A stretch of 64,000 bases of DNA from GCA-003244245 sp050699975 (GTDB taxonomy: Bacteria; Actinomycetota; Actinomycetes; Mycobacteriales; Pseudonocardiaceae), in contig JBOHGH010000007.1 of the NCBI GenBank assembly GCA_050699975.1, positions 1-64,000 on the forward strand. Direction: 5' to 3'. The notes beneath the pieces were generated by a model, which was not told the origin of the DNA, did no database searches, and worked only from the letters and a program-made list of their open reading frames with translations. Shown here piece by piece: positions 10,786 through 20,326 of the stretch (position 1 is the stretch's first letter; each line of letters begins with the position of its first letter). The position numbers and the translations under genes were made by a program.

Positions 10786-13128
10786 ATGGAGTTTGCGGGG
10801 ATGGGGACCACGGAGTTGCTGGGGCGGGCGCGTGCGGTGCGTGACGCTGCGCACGGCACTCGGGTGACCTACTCCCCCAAGGTGTTCCTTCCGCTGACCA
10901 TGCTGTGCCGGGATCGCTGCGGCTACTGCACCTTCGCGCACGCCCCCCGCGCGCTGCCGTCGGCCTACCTGGAGCTTGACGAGATCTTGGCGATCGCGTG
11001 TATGGGTGCGGAGCTCGGCTGCCACGAAGCACTGTTCACCCTCGGCGAGCGGCCCGAACACCGGTATCCGCAGGCCCGGAGCTGGCTCGCCGACCACGGG
11101 TACAGCAGCACGGTGGACTACCTCGTCGCAGCCTGCCGCGGGGTACTTGAGCACACCGGGTTGCTGCCGCACGCCAATGCCGGTGCGTTGTACCGCAACG
11201 AGCTGGCCGAGCTGCGCGAGGTCACCGCGAGCCAGGGGATGATGATCGAGTCGTTGCGGCCGGATCTGGCCGCGCACCGCGGTGCCCCGGACAAGCATCC
11301 GGATCGGCGGCTGGCCACCCTGCACGCCGCGGGTGAGCTGGCGATCCCGTTCACCACCGGGATCCTGGTCGGCATCGGCGAGACCGAGGCCGACCGGGTT
11401 ACCGCGCTCGAGGCGGTCGCCGAGGCCCACCACCAGTACGGGCACGTGCAGGAAGTGATCGTGCAGAACTTCCTGCCCAAGGCGGGCACTGCGATGCGCC
11501 AGGTCCCACCCTGCCCGCCGGAGGAACACCTGCGGGCCATCGCGCTGGCCCGGCTGCTGCTGCCGCCCGAGGTGCATGTACAGGCCCCGCCCAACCTCAC
11601 CGACGATCCGGCGGGCGTGCTCGCTGCCGGCATCGACGACTGGGGCGGGGTCTCCCCCATCACTGCCGATCACGTCAACCCCGAGCGGCCCTGGCCCGCG
11701 CTGGACGAGCTGCGCACCGCCACCGAAGCGGCGGGGCACACCCTGGCGCCACGCCTGACCGTGTACCCGGAGTGCGCGCTGGATCCGCAGCGGTGGCTGG
11801 ACCAGGCGGTTCGCTTCGGTGTGCTGGACCGCTCCGACGCAGCGGGGCTCGGCCGGGACGATCCGGGCGCGGTGTTTTCCGAACGCGCGCACCACGCCGT
11901 CAACGTCGGCGACGGCGCTGAGGTGACCCTGGCCGCACGCCGCTCCACCGCCTGGTACTCCGGTACCGACGTCGCACCGCCCGCGTTGCTGCCCGCGCCG
12001 GGGCGGGCCACCGGGGCGGTGCGTGAGGTGCTCGACGGGGTTCGCCTCGGGCAGCGTCCCGAACTCGACGAGCTGGTGACGCTGCTGTCCGCCCGCGGCC
12101 CCGAGGTTGCGGCCGTCGCCGGGCTGGCCGACCAGCTGCGGGTGGCAACCGTCGGCGACACCGTCACCTACGTGGTCAACCGCAACATCAACTACACCAA
12201 CGTGTGCACCTTCCGGTGCCGGTTCTGCGGGTTCTCCAAGGGCAAGCTGTCGCTGAACCTGCGTGGCGCGCCGTACCTGCTCGAGCTGCCCGAGATCGTG
12301 GCGCGGGTTCTGGAGGCGCAGCGTTGGGGCGCTACCGAGGTGTGCCTGCAGGGCGGGATCCACCCCAGCTTCGACGGCGACTACTACCTCACGGTGTGCC
12401 GGGCCATCCACGAGGCGGCGCCCGGGATCCACATCCACGGTTTCACCGCGCTGGAGGTCACTGAAGGGGCCCGGCGGCTCGGCGAACCGCTGGTCGACTA
12501 CCTCACCCGGCTGCGCGAAGCTGGGCTCAAGTCGTTGCCCGGCACCGCCGCGGAGATCCTCGACGACGAGGTCCGCGCGGTGCTGTGCCCTGACAAGATC
12601 ACCACTGGGGAATGGCTGGAGGCGCACCGGGTAGCGCACTCGGTGGGGCTACGCTCCAACGTCACGATGATGTTCGGGGCCATCGAGCAACCCGTGCACT
12701 GGGCTCGGCACCTGCTGCGGGCCCGCCACCTGCAAGAGCAGACCGGCGGGTTCACCGAGTTCGTCGGCCTACCGTTCGTACACATGGCCACCCCGATGTA
12801 CCTCAAGCGGGCGGCCCGGCGTGGGCCGACCTGGCGGGAGGTGCTGCTGGTGCACGCGGTTGCCCGGATCGCACTGCACGGGTTGATCGACCACGTGCAG
12901 GCGTCCTGGGTGAAGCTCGGCGCGTCCGGTGCCCGCCAGCTGCTTCGGGCCGGGGTGGACGACCTCGGTGGCACGCTGATGGACGAGAACATCAGCCGTG
13001 CGGCGGGTGCGAGCCACGGGCAGGGGCTGGACGAGGCCGGGTTCCGGGCGATCGTCGAGCCGCTCGGGCGGCCGCTGGCCCAGCGCACCACTCTTTACGA
13101 GCCGGTCCGAGCCGTGCAATCGCCGTAA
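10786..13128 (+). CDS. fbiC: FbiC, FO synthase (fused CofG/CofH) for coenzyme F420
   Basis: FbiC builds the deazaflavin FO from a pyrimidine and tyrosine with two radical-SAM reactions. The protein has 780 residues with two radical-SAM halves. The N-terminal half carries C41-x3-C45-x2-C48 (CRDRCGYC) and the C-terminal half C474-x3-C478-x2-C481 (CTFRCRFC), both needed to hold a [4Fe-4S] cluster. The ATG at 10786 follows GGGGAGGT closely. An in-frame ATG at 10720 lies inside the hairpin and is a less likely start. F420 made here could serve the luciferase-like enzyme upstream. Confidence 0.96.
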   Translation: MEFAGMGTTELLGRARAVRDAAHGTRVTYSPKVFLPLTMLCRDRCGYCTFAHAPRALPSAYLELDEILAIACMGAELGCHEALFTLGERPEHRYPQARSWLADHGYSSTVDYLVAACRGVLEHTGLLPHANAGALYRNELAELREVTASQGMMIESLRPDLAAHRGAPDKHPDRRLATLHAAGELAIPFTTGILVGIGETEADRVTALEAVAEAHHQYGHVQEVIVQNFLPKAGTAMRQVPPCPPEEHLRAIALARLLLPPEVHVQAPPNLTDDPAGVLAAGIDDWGGVSPITADHVNPERPWPALDELRTATEAAGHTLAPRLTVYPECALDPQRWLDQAVRFGVLDRSDAAGLGRDDPGAVFSERAHHAVNVGDGAEVTLAARRSTAWYSGTDVAPPALLPAPGRATGAVREVLDGVRLGQRPELDELVTLLSARGPEVAAVAGLADQLRVATVGDTVTYVVNRNINYTNVCTFRCRFCGFSKGKLSLNLRGAPYLLELPEIVARVLEAQRWGATEVCLQGGIHPSFDGDYYLTVCRAIHEAAPGIHIHGFTALEVTEGARRLGEPLVDYLTRLREAGLKSLPGTAAEILDDEVRAVLCPDKITTGEWLEAHRVAHSVGLRSNVTMMFGAIEQPVHWARHLLRARHLQEQTGGFTEFVGLPFVHMATPMYLKRAARRGPTWREVLLVHAVARIALHGLIDHVQASWVKLGASGARQLLRAGVDDLGGTLMDENISRAAGASHGQGLDEAGFRAIVEPLGRPLAQRTTLYEPVRAVQSP

Positions 13129-13133
13129 GTGTG

Positions 13134-13925
13134 TCAACTGCCGGGTTTGCGACCCACGGCTATGAAGGATGCGACGGTCATCCACGGCCGGGTCGCGAGC
13201 GCGTCGACGCGCTCGAACGCGACCGCCCACCTGCTCAGGTCCCTCGCGGTGGCGAGCCCGGCGGCCACCAGCGCATCCCGGGCGGCCCACGAAGGCGGCC
13301 GCAGCTGCGGGGGAACCCGATACACCGGGCCCCCGCTGCGGAAGGACTCGACCTGCAGCCCTGCGGTCTCGAGCAGGGCTCCGAGCGTCGGGCCGATGTT
13401 GATGTTGTTGCCGCGGGAGCGGTGCAGCTCGACGTAGCGGGTGTTGAGATCGGCGATGTCGGGGTCATCGGGATGCAGCCGCATTGCGGCGGCGTCGACG
13501 TCGACGAGGTAAATCGCCCCGCCGGGACGAGCCAGCTTGACGAGATGGGCGATTATCGCCGTCTCATGGCTGCCGTTGTGGGCCAGGACGTGGCGGCACA
13601 TCACCACGTCGTAGCTGCCGGGATCGAGCCCGGTGGCAGCCGCCTCACCCACCCGCGCCGAAGCCTGGGTGAGATCGGCGACCTGCTCGGCGGCGGCGGT
13701 GACGGCACCGGAATCCAGGTCGACACCGTCGGCCTTCCCGCTGTTGCCGACCTCCTCGGCGAGCAACCGCAGGATGGCCCCCGGCCCGCAACCGATGTCT
13801 GCCACCCGCGCGCCGGGCACAATCCCGGCGGCCTCCCACTGGGCTCGCTCGTCGGCACGGGCGAACTCTGCCATGAGCCGGTAGCGTTCCCGCTCAGCCT
13901 CGGTGAGCTGCAGCGCGTAGGTCAC
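13134..13925 (-). CDS. SAM-dependent methyltransferase
   Basis: The protein has 263 residues with the class I Rossmann fold. Motif I is VADIGCGPGA near residues 41-50, the acidic end of strand 2 is DGVDLD, and motif IV is the DVVMCRHVLAH region. After the SAM domain lies a C-terminal region of about 80 residues that probably closes over the substrate. The substrate cannot be told. Its stop lies 5 bp from the stop of fbiC on the other strand. Confidence 0.85.
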   Translation of the reverse strand: MTYALQLTEAERERYRLMAEFARADERAQWEAAGIVPGARVADIGCGPGAILRLLAEEVGNSGKADGVDLDSGAVTAAAEQVADLTQASARVGEAAATGLDPGSYDVVMCRHVLAHNGSHETAIIAHLVKLARPGGAIYLVDVDAAAMRLHPDDPDIADLNTRYVELHRSRGNNINIGPTLGALLETAGLQVESFRSGGPVYRVPPQLRPPSWAARDALVAAGLATARDLSRWAVAFERVDALATRPWMTVASFIAVGRKPGS

Positions 13926-14028
13926 CTTGATCTCTCCCGTCCCGTCCTGCCCAGGCTAGGGCAGCGGGCCCCGGACGAACACCCATTAGCTGCGCGAACG
14001 AGTCGTTACGCGATCCACCGTCGACTGG

Positions 14029-15867
14029 TCACTCCGGGGCGTCAGAGGATGGGCGTGTGGTGGGCCTGGGGGGCCGGGTCCTCGTGGTGGTCGTGGGGGG
14101 CGGGGCGGTCGTCGTCGTTGTGGGAGGCGGCGCGTTCGCGGTAGTCGTGGTGGTCGTGGTGGTCGGAGGGCTCGTGGTACTCGGCGGGGGCGGGGGGCTG
14201 GACGACGAAGGGGGTCTGGTCCAGCTGGTCCGCCAGCTCGTGGTCCATGGGGTCGCTGGTGGGGTGGCGGGCACAGTCGCGCCCGCCTTTGCGCCGGTGC
14301 CCGCACCAGCGGGCGGTGCGGCTGTGGGCGTCGTACGGACGGTCCCGCTGGAGTCGTCGCTACCCGAGTTCCCGTCGCTGCCGCTGCCAGCCTCCGGTAC
14401 GGGATGAGGGATGTCTGGTACGAGAGCAGGGGCTGGGGCAGCAGTAGAGGTTGCGGGTCCCGAGGTCCCCGCGTCCGCCGGCGGAATGGAGCCGCTGCGG
14501 GAGCTCAAATACGGCACGGCCGTCGCCCCCCCGGCCAGGACGAGGGTGAGCAGCCCCGCTGCGGCTACCTGCTTGACCTGCCGCGACCTGGCCCGGCGCC
14601 GCTCGAGATCGGCAGGTTCGATATCCGAAAGGGCGACAGTCAGGGTTGGCCGATCCGGGACCTCCATCGGGGATCGCACCGGGACGTCGAGCCCGGTGAT
14701 CACGACGGTCGGCGCATCCCGGTCCGGGCTTACGGCCAGGATCTGTGTGTCCGTCGGGACATCCGCGCTGGCAGTGTCGGACTCGGCGGGCCCGGTAGGA
14801 AGTGCGAACAGGGCGGCTCCGAGTGCGATCGCAGCCGTGGGGTCAGCGTCAACTGCGACCGGCCGACCGAGCTCGGCGGAAACAAGCTGCGCGACCAGCG
14901 GCACCCGTGAGGAGCCACCAACCAGCAGCACCGCGTCAAGGTCCTCCGGACCGACGTCGGCTGAGCGCAGCGCCCGGCGCAGGGCCTCAACGGTCTCGGC
15001 CACCTGCGGGCGGATCAGATCCTCGAACTCGGCCCGAACCAGCCGTAGCTGTGACTGGACCTCGGGGGCCAGTACCGAGATCGTCACCTCGGTGTCGGCC
15101 GAGAGTGCTTCCTTGGCCTCGGTGCACTCGCGCCGCAGACGGGCGGTCGCGGTAAGCGTGGCGGGATCCTCCGGATCGAGTTCGCTCAAGGCCGGGACTT
15201 TGGCCACCACGTGACCGAAGACAGCATCGTCGAAGTCCACGCCGCCTAGCCGGTCGATGCCCTGCGGGAGGCCCAGCACCGAGAACATCCCGATACCGTC
15301 CTTGCACACGACGGCCGCGTCGAACGTGCCACCGCCCAGGTCATAGACCGCGATGGTGCTGCCGGTCGCGACCCGTTCCTGCATCGAGTAGCTCGCTGCG
15401 GCGGCCTCCGGCTCGGTGCGGAACATGACCTCCGACAGATCTGCCGCCCGCAGGGCATCCGCCATGATCCGGGTCTTGTACGTGCCCCAGCTGGCCGGAT
15501 GGGTGATCGTGATGCCTCGGGCGGGTTCACCCTCGCGCTCGGCGACCCGGTCGACGACCCATCGGACCACCATCGCAGCGATCTCGGAGGCGGAGTGCGG
15601 AACACCGCCGATCATCATCGGGACCTCGTCGCCGATGCGCCGCTTGAACTCGCGTACCACCCGGTCGGAATCGGTGACGGCACGCCGTTCGGCGGCCTCC
15701 CCGACCACCACCTGGCCGTCCTCGCTGAGGTAGACCACCGAGCTCACGGCGGCGCCGCGGCTGCCCAGGGGTATCACCTCGGGGAGCGGACGCCGCCCGG
15801 CAACCTCGCGGCAGATGGCTGCGGCGGTGAAGGTGGTGCCCACGTCGATCCCGAGCCAGTAGCTCAT
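14029..15867 (-). CDS. Membrane-anchored Hsp70-like protein with Pro/Thr tail
   Basis: The first about 360 residues form an Hsp70-type ATPase domain: IDVGTTFTAA at the start, YDLGGGTFDAAV in the middle and LVGGSSRVPLV near residue 315. The normal substrate-binding domain is missing. Instead a linker leads to one membrane helix at about residues 432-450 and then about 160 residues rich in Pro, Thr and Ser, ending in long TTT/PPP runs. This layout places the ATPase inside and a wall-spanning tail outside. Such proteins are known in actinobacteria, but their role is not settled. The open GV-rich frames on the other strand near 14060-14250 are only the complement of the tail. Confidence 0.85.
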   Translation of the reverse strand: MSYWLGIDVGTTFTAAAICREVAGRRPLPEVIPLGSRGAAVSSVVYLSEDGQVVVGEAAERRAVTDSDRVVREFKRRIGDEVPMMIGGVPHSASEIAAMVVRWVVDRVAEREGEPARGITITHPASWGTYKTRIMADALRAADLSEVMFRTEPEAAAASYSMQERVATGSTIAVYDLGGGTFDAAVVCKDGIGMFSVLGLPQGIDRLGGVDFDDAVFGHVVAKVPALSELDPEDPATLTATARLRRECTEAKEALSADTEVTISVLAPEVQSQLRLVRAEFEDLIRPQVAETVEALRRALRSADVGPEDLDAVLLVGGSSRVPLVAQLVSAELGRPVAVDADPTAAIALGAALFALPTGPAESDTASADVPTDTQILAVSPDRDAPTVVITGLDVPVRSPMEVPDRPTLTVALSDIEPADLERRRARSRQVKQVAAAGLLTLVLAGGATAVPYLSSRSGSIPPADAGTSGPATSTAAPAPALVPDIPHPVPEAGSGSDGNSGSDDSSGTVRTTPTAAPPAGAGTGAKAGATVPATPPATPWTTSWRTSWTRPPSSSSPPPPPSTTSPPTTTTTTTTANAPPPTTTTTAPPPTTTTRTRPPRPTTRPSSDAPE

Positions 15868-16205
15868 CCTGGCGTGCCCCTATCCTCGTCTGGCGGTGCC
15901 GGAGGCCCAGAGCAGCGTTCGAACATATCTGGCACGGCGCTCGGCCTCCGTATCGCTGTTACGGGGCGTTCCGTTAGCGATACTGCAGGTCACCATCCCG
16001 ATCTGTTCGCCCCGGTCCCGGATGGTGTCGGGGGCTCCAGGGCCGCAACCCCTCCCGGGCCGCAACCCAGTGGCCCCCAACTCCCTAACGCAGCGGACCG
16101 CGACCCGGGTGCGATCCCGCTGACCGAGGGTGGGCCGTGCCCGCTGGGTGTGATCGATGCAGCGGGGCTGGACCGGCCGGTTCCCAGGGGGCGGTCGGGC
16201 GCGTC
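15868..16205. other. Intergenic region without convincing gene
   Basis: These 338 bases lie upstream of the Hsp70-like gene and downstream of the CHRD gene. Short open frames exist on both strands, but none has a good ribosome-binding site or a recognisable product. The part next to 15867 probably holds the Hsp70-like promoter. Confidence 0.5.
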
Positions 16206-16703
16206 CTAACCCAGCTGGCCGCGGATCGCTCCCTTTTCGAACGCGGTCGAATGGACTTGGAGGTAGTAGGCGGCAGGATCATTGATGACCGCCTCGATCC
16301 TCTCCCGCGTGCTAGAGACGCAATCATTGACCGTTTGCTCCCCAGCGAAGTTTTTGTCGTTGAAGAAATCGATCCAATGCGGGCCGTCACTGCCGCGATG
16401 GCCGGTGTGGAGATGGAAAGCGGTGACCATACCGTCGAGATTCTTCCAGGTGATCTCGTAGCAGGCCGTCCCCTGTTGCGGGTCGAGATCGAGCCGAGCG
16501 GAACCCTGCCCGTCGGGGTCTGCGGGGGTAACGGACTCGGGGCCGGTCAGCTCAACGGAGAAGTGACGAACACCCTCCAGGTGCGCCGCGTTGACCTCGT
16601 GTGCCAACGCCTGGGTCGGCCCTACGAGTACGAGGATCAATGAAGCGGACGCAAGGCATGCTCCGACGCGTTCCATTCCCCGGACGTTTTTGCGGTGCTG
16701 CAT
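16206..16703 (-). CDS. Secreted CHRD-domain protein
   Basis: The product has 165 residues with an N-terminal signal peptide ending about at the ALA of TQALAHE. The remainder is a single CHRD domain (HFSVELTGPESVTPADPDGQG, then FHLHTGHRG, and the C-terminal AIRGQLG that typifies the family). CHRD domains are extracellular beta proteins of unclear function in bacteria. It appears to be transcribed alone. Confidence 0.85.
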   Translation of the reverse strand: MQHRKNVRGMERVGACLASASLILVLVGPTQALAHEVNAAHLEGVRHFSVELTGPESVTPADPDGQGSARLDLDPQQGTACYEITWKNLDGMVTAFHLHTGHRGSDGPHWIDFFNDKNFAGEQTVNDCVSSTRERIEAVINDPAAYYLQVHSTAFEKGAIRGQLG

Positions 16704-16854
16704 CTAGGCCTGCCTTTCTTCCAGTTCCACTGTCACCCTCGACCACTGCAGGGTCCGGAGTGTAGGGCACCAGCGTGAGCATCTCATCACGTTGGGTAGC
16801 CGCGGTGCACCCGGTGACCTCTGACTGACCGGCCCGTGCTTCTAGGCTCCTGGG

Positions 16855-17514
16855 GTGAGCTACCCCGGGGGCGACCTGCGCCACCAGCTCACGCACGTCG
16901 GCGCGGAGGCCGTCCGCGCCGGGCTGGTGGCCGGATCGGGCGGTAACCTCTCGGCCCGCCAACCGGGCTCCGGCCAATGCTGGATCACTGCGGCCAACAC
17001 CTGGCTGGACCGGTTGCAGCCCGCCGAGTTCTCGCTGATCAGCATCCCGGACGGCGGGCTGCGTGGCGGGCATCCGAACCCGTCCAGCGAGTGGCGACTG
17101 CACACCGAGACCTATGCCCGACGCCCGGACGTCAACGCGATCGTCCATCTGCACCCGCAGACCAGCGTGCTGCTCACCGCGTTGGGCCACGACATCGCGC
17201 TGATCACCACCGATCACGCGTACTACCTGCGCGAAATCGCCGCCATCCCGTTCGACCAGCCTGGCACCGTCGACCTCGCGGTAGCGGCCGCGCAAGCCGT
17301 GGCCGGTGGGGTCAACGCCCTGGTGCTCGGGCATCACGGCTGCTCGGTGCTGGCCGATTCGGTGGAGCTTGCGCACAAGCGGGCGGTCAACCTGGAGGAG
17401 GCCGCCCGCGCGACCTACGCCGCGCTGTTGCTCACTGCCGGGGATCCAAGCCGGGTCCCGCAGGTGCCGGCGCGCTTCCTGGAGGCCGTCGACCGGGGCG
17501 AGGCCTCGGTATGA
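16855..17514 (+). CDS. Class II aldolase/adducin family protein
   Basis: The protein has 219 residues and starts at GTG. It shows the zinc aldolase pattern: GSGGNLSAR near residue 27, SSEWRLH with the catalytic glutamate near residue 77, HLHP near residue 98 and GHHG near residue 160 as zinc ligands. Members include sugar-phosphate aldolases and methylthioribulose-1-phosphate dehydratase; which reaction this one performs cannot be told. It precedes the two PH-domain membrane genes by about 30 bp. Confidence 0.85.
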   Translation: MSYPGGDLRHQLTHVGAEAVRAGLVAGSGGNLSARQPGSGQCWITAANTWLDRLQPAEFSLISIPDGGLRGGHPNPSSEWRLHTETYARRPDVNAIVHLHPQTSVLLTALGHDIALITTDHAYYLREIAAIPFDQPGTVDLAVAAAQAVAGGVNALVLGHHGCSVLADSVELAHKRAVNLEEAARATYAALLLTAGDPSRVPQVPARFLEAVDRGEASV

Positions 17515-17545
17515 GCGCCGGCGAGTCATCCGGCATGGTGGAAGG

Positions 17546-18046
17546 GTGCCGTCCACCGAGCCGTTGCGGTTGCGTCCGCCCCGTCACCTGGTGAGCCGCC
17601 GGGCGATCACCTGGTGGACCACCCAGGCCGCACTCGAGGTGACAGCCGTCCTGATCCCCTTGGCGGTTGGCCTGGTCGCCTGGGCCGACGCGCGGCCGTG
17701 GCTGGCCGCAGTCACGGCCGGGGTGGTCGTCCTCGGCGTCGGCTACGTGCTGGTGATGCCGCGGTGGCGATTCCGGGTGCACCGCTGGGAAACCACCGGC
17801 GACGCCGTCTACACCTCGGCGGGCTGGATCAGCCAGGAGTGGCGGGTCGCGCCGATGTCCCGGATACAGACGGTGGACACCGAGCGCGGGCCCCTGCAGC
17901 AGCTGTTCGGGCTGGCCACCGTCACGGTCACCACAGCATCGGCGGCCGGGGCGCTGCGGTTGGCCGGGCTGGACCACGCGTTGGCCGTGGACCTCGTCGA
18001 GCAGCTCACGGCAACCACGCAGGCGACCCCCGGGGATGCCACATGA
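17546..18046 (+). CDS. PH-domain membrane protein (YdbS-like)
   Basis: The product has 166 residues from GTG at 17546, which follows GGAAGG. Two hydrophobic helices (about residues 24-75) precede a bacterial PH-like domain containing TSAGWISQEWRVAPMSRIQTVDTERGPLQQLFGLA, cut here only by the strand ends, which is the hallmark of YdbS proteins. The next gene starts inside its stop codon (ATGA), so the two are translationally coupled. The pair is common in Gram-positive bacteria; its molecular role is unknown. Confidence 0.8.
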   Translation: MPSTEPLRLRPPRHLVSRRAITWWTTQAALEVTAVLIPLAVGLVAWADARPWLAAVTAGVVVLGVGYVLVMPRWRFRVHRWETTGDAVYTSAGWISQEWRVAPMSRIQTVDTERGPLQQLFGLATVTVTTASAAGALRLAGLDHALAVDLVEQLTATTQATPGDAT

Positions 18047-19530
18047 CCCCGGTCTGGCAGCGCCTGGACCCCCGGATGCTCGCCGTCACGCCGATCCGCC
18101 AACTCGCCGGGTTCCTGCCGGTGATCGCAGTGGTGCTGGTGGTCGGCGTCGGGCAGGACGTCGGCGGGCGGGTCTATGGGTTGCTGGTGGGTGTGGGGGT
18201 TGTCGTGCTCGCCGGGGTGCTGCGCTGGTCGACCACCCGTTACCGGATCACCAGTGAGCGCGTCGAGCTGCGCTCGGGCTTGCTGTTCCGCAATGCCCGG
18301 TCCGTCCCACGGGACCGGATTCGCAGCGTCGACATCACCGCCGGACCGGTGCACCGGCTGTTCGGGCTGTCGGTGGTCAAGATCGGGACCGGGGAGCGCA
18401 CCGAGGGCGACGGGTCTCGCGAGCTGAGCCTGGACGCGGTGTCCACGGCCGAGGCCGACCGGATGCGGCAGCGCCTGCTGGATCCCCTTGGGGCCGGTGA
18501 CCCGGACCACTCAGGCGTCACGGTCCCGGCGACCGCGACCGAGCTGGCCGCGCTGGACTGGGCCTGGTTGCGGTTCGCACCGCTCACGGTGTCCAGTCTG
18601 GTCGCGGTGGGCGCTGTCGCCGGGGCGTTCGGCCAGCTCGCGGGCGAGCTCGGCGCCGACATCACGAATGTCGGCGGTATCCGCGAGAAGCTGAGCATTG
18701 CCCCGCTGTGGCTGGGCGTCTCCGTGTTCGCCGTGCTGGTGCTGGTCATCGCACTGGTGGGCTCGGTACTGATCTTCGTCGAGGCCTGGTGGAGGTTCCG
18801 GCTGGTCCGCGAGCCGGGCGGCACTCTGCGGATCCGCCGGGGACTGCTCACCGCCCGGTCGGTGTCGCTGGAGGAGCGTCGAGTGCGCGGGGTCGAGGTG
18901 ATCGAGCCGCTGCTGCTGCGGATCGGGGGTGGAGCGCGCACCGTCGCCGTGGCCACCGGGCTGGGAGGCGGCCACGGCCAGGGCACCCTGCTGCCGCCCG
19001 CCCCGCGTGGTGAGGCGCATCGAGTATCGGGGGTGGTGCTCGCTGAGGACCCCTCCCCCACCTGCACGTCGTTGCGCCGGCACCCGCTTGAGGCGCTGCG
19101 GCGGCGGCTGGTCCGGGCGGTGGCGCCGGTGCTGGCGGGATCCGCGGTGTTGTGGCTGGCTCCGGTGCCGACCTGGGTGGCGTGGGCGACGCTGGGCCTG
19201 CTGCCGGTGACGGTGCTGCTCGCGCTGGACTCCTATCACAACCTGGGGCATGCGCTCACCGGCCGCTACCTGGTCACCCGGCACGGTGCCGGCGTGCGCG
19301 CCACGGTGGCACTGCAACGCCGCGGGGTGATCGGCTGGACGGTGTCGCAGTCGTTCTTCCAGCGCCGAGCCGGGTTGGTCACCGTGACCGCGACCACCGC
19401 AGCCGGGAGCGGCGCCTATCACGTGATCGACGTCCGGACCGCCGACGGGCTGGCCGTCGCCGAGCACGCTGTGCCGGGATTACTCACGCCGTTTCTGAAT
19501 CACGACGTGGCGGCGCCTTCCGCGCACTAG
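18043..19530 (+). CDS. PH-domain membrane protein (YdbT-like)
   Basis: The product has 495 residues and overlaps the previous gene by four bases. It contains PH-like domains each beside a pair of membrane helices: a first RYRITSERVELRSGLLFRN block near residue 65, a second FRLVREPGGTLRIRRGLLTARS block near residue 255 and a third RYLVTRHGAG block near residue 410. This architecture and gene order match the ydbS-ydbT pair. The function is unknown; partners at the membrane are likely. Confidence 0.8.
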   Translation: MTPVWQRLDPRMLAVTPIRQLAGFLPVIAVVLVVGVGQDVGGRVYGLLVGVGVVVLAGVLRWSTTRYRITSERVELRSGLLFRNARSVPRDRIRSVDITAGPVHRLFGLSVVKIGTGERTEGDGSRELSLDAVSTAEADRMRQRLLDPLGAGDPDHSGVTVPATATELAALDWAWLRFAPLTVSSLVAVGAVAGAFGQLAGELGADITNVGGIREKLSIAPLWLGVSVFAVLVLVIALVGSVLIFVEAWWRFRLVREPGGTLRIRRGLLTARSVSLEERRVRGVEVIEPLLLRIGGGARTVAVATGLGGGHGQGTLLPPAPRGEAHRVSGVVLAEDPSPTCTSLRRHPLEALRRRLVRAVAPVLAGSAVLWLAPVPTWVAWATLGLLPVTVLLALDSYHNLGHALTGRYLVTRHGAGVRATVALQRRGVIGWTVSQSFFQRRAGLVTVTATTAAGSGAYHVIDVRTADGLAVAEHAVPGLLTPFLNHDVAAPSAH

Positions 19531-19540
19531 GCTCGTGGTT

Positions 19541-20152
19541 GTGAACGACCGTCTGGTATGGATTGACTGCGAGATGACAGGGCTGGACGTCGGCAAGGAC
19601 GCGCTGATCGAGATCGCCGCGTTGGTCACCGACGGTGAGCTGCGAGTGCTCGGCGAGGGCGTCGATGTGGTGATCCACGCCGACGACGCCGCGCTGGACT
19701 CGATGCCTGAGGTGGTGCACGAGATGCATGCGAAATCCGGCTTGACCGAGGCAGTGCGCCGGTCCACCGTGAGCCTCGCCGAGGCCGAGCAGCAGGTGCT
19801 GGCCTATGTCCGCATCTGGGTGCCCGACGCCCGCTCGGCGCCGCTGGCCGGCAACTCGGTGGCCACCGACCGGGCATTCCTCGCCCGCGACATGGTCGAG
19901 CTGGACGAGCACCTGCATTACCGGATGGTCGACGTGTCATCGATCAAGGAGCTGTGTCGGCGCTGGTACCCGCGGGTCTACTACGCACAGCCAGCCAAGG
20001 GTCTGGCACACCGGGCGCTCGCCGATATCACCGAGTCCATCCGCGAGCTGGCGTATTACCGGCGCACCGTGTTCGTGCCCGAACCGGGCCCGAGCTCCGA
20101 GGCGGCGCAGGCGGCGGCTCAGGCCGTCGTCGATCAGATGCCCGGCCGGTGA
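19541..20152 (+). CDS. orn: Oligoribonuclease
   Basis: Orn degrades very short RNAs, including the pGpG that comes from cyclic di-GMP, in the 3' to 5' direction. The 203-residue protein has the DEDDh exonuclease motifs: WIDCEMTGL at the start (Asp and Glu), GNSVATDRAFL in the middle and the final HRALADI. GTG at 19541 gives the normal N-terminus; another GTG six bases upstream is possible. The tRNA-His gene follows 54 bp later, the same neighbour as in mycobacteria. Confidence 0.95.
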   Translation: MNDRLVWIDCEMTGLDVGKDALIEIAALVTDGELRVLGEGVDVVIHADDAALDSMPEVVHEMHAKSGLTEAVRRSTVSLAEAEQQVLAYVRIWVPDARSAPLAGNSVATDRAFLARDMVELDEHLHYRMVDVSSIKELCRRWYPRVYYAQPAKGLAHRALADITESIRELAYYRRTVFVPEPGPSSEAAQAAAQAVVDQMPGR

Positions 20153-20206
20153 CTGCGGCCCGGCGCCCGATATCATGGTCAGCAGTGCTGGTGTAACCGG
20201 CGCATG

Positions 20207-20279
20207 GTGGGTGTAGCTCAGCTGGTAGAGCACCTGGTTGTGGTCCAGGATGTCGCGGGTTCGAATCCCGTCACTCACC
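20207..20279 (+). tRNA. tRNA-His (GTG)
   Basis: The gene folds into a full cloverleaf: acceptor GTGGGTG with CACTCAC, anticodon stem CCTGG/CCAGG and anticodon GTG at 20240-20242. CCA is encoded at 20280-20282. A G at 20206 can pair with the discriminator C at 20279, the special extra G-1:C73 pair of tRNA-His. Confidence 0.97.
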
Positions 20280-20326
20280 CCAACGTTTACGGCGCGCAGT
20301 AGGCCGCTGGCATTAGAGTGCCGCGC

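Noticed and set aside
9718..12639. 973-residue open frame on the minus strand
   Set aside because: It is the complement of the diguanylate cyclase and fbiC genes; its composition is Gln/Arg/Gly-rich and it has no domain.
14057..14407. Val/Gly-rich open frame on the plus strand
   Set aside because: Exact complement of the Pro/Thr-rich tail of the Hsp70-like protein.
16552..17556. 334-residue frame on the minus strand
   Set aside because: Antisense of the class II aldolase gene, which has clear zinc-site motifs on the plus strand.
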